In this document: positions 1 to 4,176 of the stretch, piece after piece
How the letters are laid out: each line of letters opens with the position of its first letter
Position numbering within the stretch: position 1 is the first letter of the stretch
The notes under the pieces: generated by a model
Databases searched by the model: none
Told to the model about the DNA's origin: nothing
The model's input: the letters and a program-made list of their open reading frames with translations, nothing else
Program-made: the position numbers and the translations under genes
DNA from: Collinsella sp.
Lineage (GTDB): Bacteria > Actinomycetota > Coriobacteriia > Coriobacteriales > Coriobacteriaceae
Length of the DNA stretch: 6,586 bases
Reading direction: 5' to 3'
NCBI GenBank assembly: GCA_019414545.1
Contig: DXLV01000041.1
Coordinates: forward strand, 9,759-16,344

Positions 1-366
1 ATCGACGAGGACGTCATTAAGATTGCCTTCCAGACGCCCGAGGTGGATCAGCTGGCGGCCCTGGAGTATTTCGAGCGCCTCTTTAGCGACCGTGTTGACG
101 TGATGACGTCGGGAACCGAATGGACGGACTTTATCGGTTTCGGTTCGGGCAAGGGCTCCGCGCTTGCCGATTACGGTCGTGCCCTGGGTATTTCGCCCGA
201 TGAGATGATGGCGTTTGGCGATAACGAAAACGATCGCGACATGCTCAACGCGGTGGGCCATCCTTATCTAATGGAGAGCTGCAATCCCAGCATGCGCGGC
301 ATCAATGACCGCGTCCGCTACGTGCGCACGGTCGAAGAAGAACTGCGTCGCCTGCTTGCTGAGTAG
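1..366 (+). CDS. Cof-type HAD-superfamily hydrolase, 3' part (5' end outside window)
   Basis: The frame is open from base 1 and ends at TAG 364-366, giving 121 C-terminal residues. HAD phosphatases of the Cof (class IIB) type dephosphorylate sugar phosphates, nucleotides or similar small metabolites in the cytoplasm through an aspartyl-phosphate. The N-terminal DxDxT nucleophile motif and most of the cap lie upstream of the window. Visible are the motif III lysine in GSGKGSAL (residue 51 of the visible part) and the motif IV Mg-binding loop FGDNENDRDML (residues 72-82), followed by the usual small helical tail. The GDxxND loop and the K-G-x-A-L context are typical of the Cof/YidA group. Substrate cannot be told from this fragment. 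The gene converges on the PerR-like gene, with only 14 bp between the two stop codons. Confidence 0.9.
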   Translation: MDEDVIKIAFQTPEVDQLAALEYFERLFSDRVDVMTSGTEWTDFIGFGSGKGSALADYGRALGISPDEMMAFGDNENDRDMLNAVGHPYLMESCNPSMRGINDRVRYVRTVEEELRRLLAE

Positions 367-370
367 GCAT

Positions 371-397
371 GTCCCAAAATCTACCTACAGTTGGGGC
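371..397. repeat. Inverted repeat between convergent stop codons, possible weak bidirectional terminator
   Basis: GTCCCAA (371-377) faces TTGGGGC (391-397), forming a 7-bp stem (one G-U pair) around a 13-nt loop. It spans the end of the HAD gene's downstream region and the last codons of the PerR-like gene. There is no T-run on either side, so intrinsic termination is doubtful. It is the only hairpin I see in the convergent junction. Confidence 0.25.
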
Positions 398-759
398 AGA
401 GGCCCTCGAAGATGGTGTAGTGCGACGTGACGTTCCAGCCGATTTGCTCGGACGCCTTTGCGTCGAGCTGGGCGTCGAAGGGGAGCGGCACATCGATGAC
501 GCGGCTGCACGAGGTGCAGATGATATGCGCATGCGGCTCGATCGTGCGATCGAAGCGGCTGCCGCCCGGCGTCTTGATTGAGAGGATCTCGCCGGCGTCG
601 GCCAAGAGATTGAGGTTGCGGTAGACCGTACCGCGGCTGATTTTGTCATCCTGCGCGCACGACGTTGTAGATTTCGTCAGCGGTGGGATGGTTATAGCTT
701 TGGCGCACGGCGTCAAGAACCAGCTTTCGCTGCCTGGTATTCCTTCTTTGCACCGCCAT
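381..759 (-). pseudogene. PerR/Fur-family metalloregulator with an internal frameshift
   Basis: Fur-family proteins are dimeric winged-helix repressors that sense metals or peroxide. The natural start is ATG at 759-757, preceded by AGAGGCGAGG. The first frame gives MAVQRRNTRQRKLVLDAVRQ and on to ...DEIYNVVRAG, then hits TGA at 648-646. The rest of the family continues in another frame from ...AQDDKISRGTVYRNL to the TAG at 383-381. Adding two bases to the GCGCGC run at 653-658 restores one 126-residue protein with normal spacing (16 residues from the IY of helix 2 to TVY, as in B. subtilis PerR and E. coli Fur). In that restored protein the PerR-type regulatory ligands are all present: H24, D71, H77, H79 and D90 (Asp, where Fur usually has Glu). 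The structural zinc cysteines CTSC (82-85) and CPNC (122-125) are also present. This favours a peroxide sensor of the PerR type. The break may be a real mutation or a sequencing or assembly error. Confidence 0.8.
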
Positions 760-792
760 GCGCCTCGCCTCTTTTCTATTAACGGTCGTAGG

Positions 793-824
793 TAAATGAT
801 ACCTTATTTAGCACACAATACTAA
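793..824 (-). promoter_or_regulatory. Candidate promoter and operator of the PerR-like gene
   Basis: Read on the minus strand, TTAGTA (824-819) and TATCAT (801-796) are spaced by 17 bp and sit about 40-65 bp before the start codon at 759. The -10 matches the consensus at 5 of 6 positions, the -35 only at 3. An imperfect palindrome, TAAAT-N8-ATTTA (793-810, 12 of 18 positions symmetric), covers the -10. AT-rich palindromes over the promoter are usual for Fur/PerR autoregulation. This is not a close match to the B. subtilis PerR box, so the operator call is tentative. Confidence 0.4.
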
Positions 825-1231
825 TAATGAGGACTGAAGCCGTCTTCATTGGTAAGTGGGGCTCGGACCTGGGCGTCTACGAGGCGAAAACGCGTTCCCA
901 TGCGCTCGTAGGAGGCATGAAGCGCCTCGAGATGAGATAGGATGTTTGCCGGAGCTCCCTGTATCTCCATCTCGACTGAGCCGTCTTCCATGTTACGCAC
1001 CCAGCCGGTGAGTGCGCGTGCCTGCGCGAGGTTGGTGTTGGTAAAGCGAAAACCAACGCCTTGGACTTGCCCCGCCCAGCGCAGGAAATAGCGCAGGGGA
1101 GTGTCTTGAGTGGCCTCGTCGCTTGCGAGTACGGTAAGCCTGCGGCGCAGCTCGAACTCGACGTTTGATGGTTTTTGAGGCTCTCGACTGCCGCCGGTGA
1201 CGCTGGAGAAGAACGTATCGAAGAGGCCCAT
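821..1231 (-). CDS. Acylphosphatase with an N-terminal extension
   Basis: Acylphosphatases hydrolyse carboxyl-phosphate bonds such as acetyl-phosphate, carbamoyl-phosphate and 1,3-bisphosphoglycerate. The 136-residue product carries the acylphosphatase fold in its C-terminal ~90 residues (about 46-136). The signature GQVQGVGFR (54-62) ends in the phosphate-binding arginine R62, and TGWVRNMEDGSVEMEIQG (75-92) contains the catalytic asparagine N80. Typical bacterial members are about 90 residues, so the first ~45 residues are extra. They are amphipathic and charged (a short MGLFDTFFSSV start, then an RRRL segment) and have no clear signal peptide. The start ATG (1231-1229) lies 2 nt after the stop of the upstream oxidoreductase, with only a weak AGCAGG ribosome site, so translation is probably coupled. 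A start inside the extension is possible, but no internal ATG lies before the domain. Confidence 0.88.
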   Translation of the reverse strand: MGLFDTFFSSVTGGSREPQKPSNVEFELRRRLTVLASDEATQDTPLRYFLRWAGQVQGVGFRFTNTNLAQARALTGWVRNMEDGSVEMEIQGAPANILSHLEALHASYERMGTRFRLVDAQVRAPLTNEDGFSPHY

Positions 1232-1233
1232 CG

Positions 1234-2340
1234 CTATGCCTGCTTGACTGAATCGGCGGGGAAGGTAATGCCGGCCTGCTGACGCACGGCATCCATGATG
1301 CGCAGCGAGACGAGCGTGACATCGCGGTAGTGGCCGAGATCATGGCGTCCCGCCGGGGTCTCCCAGATCTCTTCCTTAACGTTATCGATGCCTCCGATGG
1401 CGGTGATAAAGTCTGCGAGTTCGTATTCCATGGTGTTGCTTGACTTGGGAAGGTCGAGCGCGCGGCCGTTGTCGTCCTGTTCGCGCGGCGCCTCGGTCGC
1501 CGAGCCGCGTACGACGTCGCCGCGATAGTCGATGCGGACGTTGCGGGGCGTGGACAGATGGTCGATCTGGATAGTGCCACGCTCGCCTTCGATCTGCGAG
1601 GGCAGCAGGTCATTCGTAATTTTGGAGTGCGCGAGCTCGACGGAGATACGGCCACCGCCATAGCTGGCGAGAATGGAACCGCAACCGTCGATGGGGCCAT
1701 GGGTGAGCTCTTGCGTTGAGGGGTCGAGCAGCGTGGCCATGCTGGTGAGACCGGAGGGCATGCCGAAGATCTCGACCATGGGCTCGACGGTATAGACGCC
1801 GATGTCCATGAGGGAACCCGAGGCCATGTGGCAGTCGAAGATATTGGTGGCGCGTCCAGCGAGGATTTCGTTGTAGCGTGAGGAATACTTGCCAAAGCGC
1901 AGCGAGGCGCGGCGAATGGGCGCAATTTCGCCCAGAGCGTCCTCAACGACGTGGAAAGCGGGGTCATGGAGCGGGCGCATGGCCTCGAGAGCCACGACGC
2001 CTGCTGCCTCGGCAGCGCGAAAGACCTCGAGTGCCTGCGCCTCGGTGGCGCAGAAGGGCTTCTCGACGATAACGTGCTTGCCGCCGGCGATGCAGGCGAG
2101 CGCCTGCTCGTAGTGGAGCGCATTGGGGCTGCCGATATAGACGGCGTCGACGTCGTCGGCGGACGCAAGCTCGTCAAGCGCGGTGAAGTTGCGTTCGCCG
2201 CTGTGTTCGGCGGTAAAGGCGGCGCCGCGATCTGCATCGCGCGAGAGCGTGCCTACGAATGTAGTCTGGTCGTTGGCGTTGACGACCTGGATAAAGTCGT
2301 CGGTAATCATGGATGTGCCGATGGTCGCTATACGCAGCAT
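1234..2340 (-). CDS. Gfo/Idh/MocA-family NAD(P)-dependent oxidoreductase
   Basis: This 368-residue protein has the family's normal length and order. An N-terminal Rossmann fold (residues 1-120) opens with a beta-strand and the turn GTSMITDDF (8-16), a shortened nucleotide-binding loop common in this group. YIGSPNALHYEQA (68-80) follows, then the EKPF motif with the likely catalytic K94. The C-terminal alpha/beta substrate domain includes GSLMDIGVY (175-183) with the conserved D179 and Y183. Family members oxidise or reduce sugars, inositols and related polyols; the substrate here cannot be named. The ATG at 2340-2338 has a strong GAGGGGG ribosome site that can be trapped in a hairpin. The gene lies 75 bp after rnhA on the same strand and runs almost directly into the acylphosphatase, so the last two are probably one transcript. 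Confidence 0.92.
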   Translation of the reverse strand: MLRIATIGTSMITDDFIQVVNANDQTTFVGTLSRDADRGAAFTAEHSGERNFTALDELASADDVDAVYIGSPNALHYEQALACIAGGKHVIVEKPFCATEAQALEVFRAAEAAGVVALEAMRPLHDPAFHVVEDALGEIAPIRRASLRFGKYSSRYNEILAGRATNIFDCHMASGSLMDIGVYTVEPMVEIFGMPSGLTSMATLLDPSTQELTHGPIDGCGSILASYGGGRISVELAHSKITNDLLPSQIEGERGTIQIDHLSTPRNVRIDYRGDVVRGSATEAPREQDDNGRALDLPKSSNTMEYELADFITAIGGIDNVKEEIWETPAGRHDLGHYRDVTLVSLRIMDAVRQQAGITFPADSVKQA

Positions 2341-2344
2341 GTGT

Positions 2345-2390
2345 CCCCCTCGTGCCGTTCGGTTTACAGGATGAGTGTAGCGCGAGGGGG
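2345..2390 (-). promoter_or_regulatory. Hairpin that can sequester the oxidoreductase ribosome site
   Basis: In the rnhA-oxidoreductase gap, CCCCCTCGTG (2345-2354) and CGCGAGGGGG (2381-2390) form a 10-bp stem with one G-U pair and a 26-nt loop. In mRNA read from the minus strand, the 3' arm is the GAGGGGG Shine-Dalgarno itself, 6 nt before the start codon. A transcript that reads through from rnhA would mask the site. A transcript starting inside the loop would not. No T-run follows, so it does not look like an intrinsic terminator. Confidence 0.45.
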
Positions 2391-2415
2391 CAGGAAATAG
2401 CGTGCGAAAACGCCG

Positions 2416-2901
2416 CTACAGGTCGCTTTCGCTAAAGCCGGTGTCGATATCGAGATTGGCTCCGCCGGCCGCGGTGGTGGCGAGTTCGTCGCAGCGCTCA
2501 TTGAGCTCGTGGCCGGCATGCCCCTTAACCCAGATGAATTCCACCTTATGCTTACTCTTTGCGGCAAGCAGGCGCTCCCATAGGTCGCGGTTTTTGACGG
2601 GCTGCTTGTTGGCGGTTTTCCATCCGCGCTTTTTCCAGCCGTCGATCCAGTGCTTGTTAAAGGCGTTGACGACGTATTGCGAATCGGAATGGACCTCGAC
2701 CTCGCAGGGGCGGTTGAGTGCCTCGAGCGCCACGATGACCGCCATGAGCTCCATGCGGTTGTTGGTGGTCTTGGCGTAGCCGCGCGAAAGCTCGGAGGTG
2801 AAGGTCTTGCCGGCGGGGTTGGTGTATTTGAGTACGGCGCCGTAGCCGCCGCGTCCCGGATTTGATCGGGCAGAGCCGTCGGTATAGATGATGACCTTCA
2901 C
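2416..2901 (-). CDS. rnhA: Ribonuclease HI
   Basis: RNase HI cleaves the RNA strand of RNA-DNA hybrids, removing R-loops and primers. From the GTG at 2901-2899 the product is 161 residues, close to the 155 of E. coli RNase HI. The four metal-binding acids are visible: D8 in YTDGSA, E51 in NNRMELMAV, D73 in HSDSQYV and D138 in NERCDELA. The flexible-loop histidine H128 lies in KGHAGHE. A basic handle-like segment, WKKRGWKTANKQPVKNRDLW, is also kept. The frame extends upstream to an ATG at 2952, but the GTG is preferred. The protein family starts at this (M/V)KVxIYTDG strand, AAAGGAAG lies 5 nt upstream, and a -10-like TACAAT (2945-2940) lies between the two starts. The gene follows lysR on the same strand. 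Confidence 0.95.
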   Translation of the reverse strand: MKVIIYTDGSARSNPGRGGYGAVLKYTNPAGKTFTSELSRGYAKTTNNRMELMAVIVALEALNRPCEVEVHSDSQYVVNAFNKHWIDGWKKRGWKTANKQPVKNRDLWERLLAAKSKHKVEFIWVKGHAGHELNERCDELATTAAGGANLDIDTGFSESDL

Positions 2902-2965
2902 GGGCTTCCTTTCGTTGGGTACGTTTCGTGTGAGTGACCATTGTAGCGCCATGCCCGCCGCGGGC
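2902..2965 (-). promoter_or_regulatory. lysR-rnhA gap: rnhA ribosome site, possible -10 and small hairpin
   Basis: Reading the minus strand, a 5-bp palindromic hairpin, GCCCG-CGG-CGGGC (2965-2953), overlaps the lysR stop codon and has no T-run. TACAAT (2945-2940) matches the -10 consensus at 5 of 6 positions, but no good -35 lies 16-18 bp upstream (TTGCTA is 20 bp away). AAAGGAAG just before the GTG is the ribosome site. rnhA may therefore have a weak promoter of its own in addition to read-through from lysR. Confidence 0.35.
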
Positions 2966-3903
2966 TAGCAATCTACGATTTCTACCCCGTCTTCCGACAG
3001 CTGGTCGGCATGGATGATGCGGTTGAGCTCGTCGAGGTATTGCCGCAAGAGAGGAGAGGGCTTGCGCTCGTCGTGCATGATATATCCTACGTGCATCGTT
3101 GGGGCGTCTGCTAACGGGATCGATGCCATACCCCACTGCATTTCATTGGAAAGGACACCGGTCGACAGGGTGTAACCGTTCGACGTGATAAGTAAGTTAG
3201 TAAGTGTTCCGCGGTCCGAGATTCGTATGTTGCGGTCGCAAGGGATATAGCTAAAAGGTTCCTCGGCGTAATAGAAGGAGTTTGAGGTTCCCTGCTCAAA
3301 GCTGTAGCGCGTATAGGGTGTAAGGTCGGCAAGGGACAGCTGCGGGCGGCGTGCGAGCGGGTGGCGCTCGCTAACGAAGACGTGGACCGTCGCGTCGAAG
3401 AGGGGATGGAAGCTTGCGCGGGCATCGGCGAAGGCCCTCTGCAGGACGCGGGCGTTAAAGTCATCCAGATACAGAATGCCGATATCGCTGCGAAATGCGC
3501 GGACGTCATCGATGATCTGCGAGGTGGTGGTCTCGCGCATGATGAACTCAAACTTACTGTCGCGGCAGCGCTCGACGACGTTGACAAAGGCCTCGACCGA
3601 AAAAGCGTAGTGCTGGGCCGAGACGGCAAGGCGCGCCTGGGGTGTGCCGCCGTCCTCGTAGCGTGCCTCGAGCATGTCGGCCTGCTCTACGACCTGGCGC
3701 GCATAGCCCAATAGCTCGGTGCCGTCGTTGGTGAGCGTGACGCCGCGGCTGGAGCGCGTAAAGATCTCCAGATGGAGCTCCTGTTCCAGGCTTTTGACAG
3801 CGTTTGAGATGTTGGACTGTGCCGTATAAAGGCGCTGGGCTGCGGCGTTGATCGATCCGGACTCTGCCACGGCGATCAAAAAACGAAGTTGCTGGAGGGT
3901 CAT
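2965..3903 (-). CDS. LysR-family transcriptional regulator, likely regulator of divergent metY
   Basis: LysR-type regulators are cytoplasmic tetrameric activators or repressors whose C-terminal domain binds a small effector. The 312-residue protein has the normal length. A winged helix-turn-helix spans residues 1-60 (MTLQQLRFLIAVAESGSINA..., with AAQRLYTAQSNISNAVKSLE as the HTH). It is followed by a linker helix (about 61-90) and a two-lobed periplasmic-binding-like effector domain from about residue 91 (LAVSAQHYAFSVEAF) to 295. The ATG at 3903 has GAGAGGAT 10 nt upstream; an ATG at 3913 is in another frame. The CysB-type threonine-rich effector motif is not seen, so the effector is unknown. 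The gene is divergent from metY and a LysR-type site lies between them, which points to control of metY and of itself. Calling it a sulfur regulator is inference from position only. Confidence 0.93.
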   Translation of the reverse strand: MTLQQLRFLIAVAESGSINAAAQRLYTAQSNISNAVKSLEQELHLEIFTRSSRGVTLTNDGTELLGYARQVVEQADMLEARYEDGGTPQARLAVSAQHYAFSVEAFVNVVERCRDSKFEFIMRETTTSQIIDDVRAFRSDIGILYLDDFNARVLQRAFADARASFHPLFDATVHVFVSERHPLARRPQLSLADLTPYTRYSFEQGTSNSFYYAEEPFSYIPCDRNIRISDRGTLTNLLITSNGYTLSTGVLSNEMQWGMASIPLADAPTMHVGYIMHDERKPSPLLRQYLDELNRIIHADQLSEDGVEIVDC

Positions 3904-3921
3904 TGACGTCCATCCTCTCGA

Positions 3922-3946
3922 TTGCTATCTAAAAAACCGATAACAA
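3922..3946 (+). promoter_or_regulatory. LysR-type binding site (ATC-N9-GAT, T-N11-A)
   Basis: TTGCTATC (3922-3929), then 9 bp, then GATAACAA (3939-3946) form an inverted repeat matching at 7 of 8 positions. Its core ATC-N9-GAT contains the T-N11-A that LysR-type proteins recognise. The centre (3934) lies about 66 bp before the predicted metY start point, the classic place for the recognition site of an activating LysR protein. It also lies just upstream of the lysR ribosome site, so it could serve autorepression as well. Site identity is by pattern, not by experiment. Confidence 0.6.
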
Positions 3947-3964
3947 GTTAGCGCTTTTAAGTGA

Positions 3965-3993
3965 TTGACCGAGCAAAACAATGCTCGTACTAT
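3965..3993 (+). promoter_or_regulatory. metY promoter
   Basis: TTGACC (3965-3970; 5 of 6 consensus positions) and TACTAT (3988-3993; 4 of 6) are separated by exactly 17 bp. Transcription should start near base 4000, giving a leader of about 177 nt before metY. It is the best promoter-like pair in the lysR-metY gap. The moderate -10 fits an activator-assisted promoter. Confidence 0.65.
3970..3987. promoter_or_regulatory. Perfect palindrome filling the metY promoter spacer, candidate operator
   Basis: CGAGCA-AAACAA-TGCTCG has perfect 6-bp arms around 6 bp and runs from the last base of the -35 to the base before the -10. A protein bound here would block RNA polymerase. Its sequence differs from the ATC-N9-GAT site, so it may belong to another regulator or be the LysR protein's weaker activation site. 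Confidence 0.45.
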
Positions 3994-3999
3994 TCAAAA

Positions 4000-4176
4000 C
4001 ACACAAAGGCGGTAGGTAATTAAGCCGACCACGGAACCGGGATGCGAAAGGAGGCCCGCATATGAATTGCTTACCAAGACGAATGCCGGGCTCCTGTTTG
4101 CGCCCGTCGGCGTGATCAGGAGACAGCGACTTACTTCTCTTACTCTTATTACTTTTGTTCGATCGAGGAGATCATC
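4000..4176 (+). promoter_or_regulatory. Structured metY mRNA leader, unknown class
   Basis: The leader can form an 11-bp stem (4011-4021 with 4065-4075, two G-U pairs) enclosing a smaller hairpin (ATGCG 4042-4046 with CGCAT 4057-4061). A second hairpin follows: ATGCC 4083-4087 with GGCGT 4109-4113, and GGGC 4088-4091 with GCCC 4102-4105, around a 10-nt loop. The loop bases TCCTG (4092-4096) pair with CAGGA (4117-4121) three bases after the stem, making a hairpin-type pseudoknot. A G-free C/T tract (4131-4156) and the metY ribosome site GAGGAG (4165-4170, 6 nt before ATG) complete it. The S-box core, the T-box sequence and a full cobalamin-riboswitch core are not found. Cis-regulation of metY is likely; ligand-binding is unknown. 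Confidence 0.55.
4062..4115 (+). CDS. 17-residue leader peptide upstream of metY
   Basis: ATG at 4062 follows AAAGGAGG (4047-4054), a near-perfect anti-16S match, at the ideal 7-nt spacing. The ORF encodes MNCLPRRMPGSCLRPSA and ends at TGA 4113-4115, 61 bp before metY. It holds cysteine codons 3 and 12 and an internal Met codon 8. It also has TTA, AGA and CGA codons, which look unlike those of neighbouring metY. The coding region covers the 3' strand of the first leader stem and the whole second hairpin, and the stop codon sits at that hairpin's base. Translating ribosomes would therefore remodel the leader. A shorter frame (ATG 4042 to TGA 4065, MRKEARI) overlaps its start as ATGA but lacks a good SD. 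Function as a sulfur-amino-acid sensing attenuator is inference. Confidence 0.55.
   Translation: MNCLPRRMPGSCLRPSA

Noticed and set aside
993..2237. 414-codon minus-strand frame overlapping the oxidoreductase and acylphosphatase
   Set aside because: It is out of frame with two clearly recognisable genes, and its product is a low-complexity Ser/Arg/Pro shadow.
2902..2952. Upstream ATG for RNase HI adding 17 residues
   Set aside because: The added residues are not part of the family, and the GTG at 2901 has the ribosome site. A possible -10 lies downstream of the ATG.
4011..4075. SAM-I (S-box) riboswitch or Met T-box in the metY leader
   Set aside because: The AGAG/GGCAACC core of the S-box and the TGGNACCGCG T-box sequence are absent.
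4031..4130. Cobalamin riboswitch (GGAACCGGGATGCGAA and CAGGAGAC resemble its conserved pieces)
   Set aside because: The stems that should enclose these pieces do not form, the 3' CAGGAGACAGCG departs from the usual end, and the 5' domain is missing. A covariance-model search would settle it.
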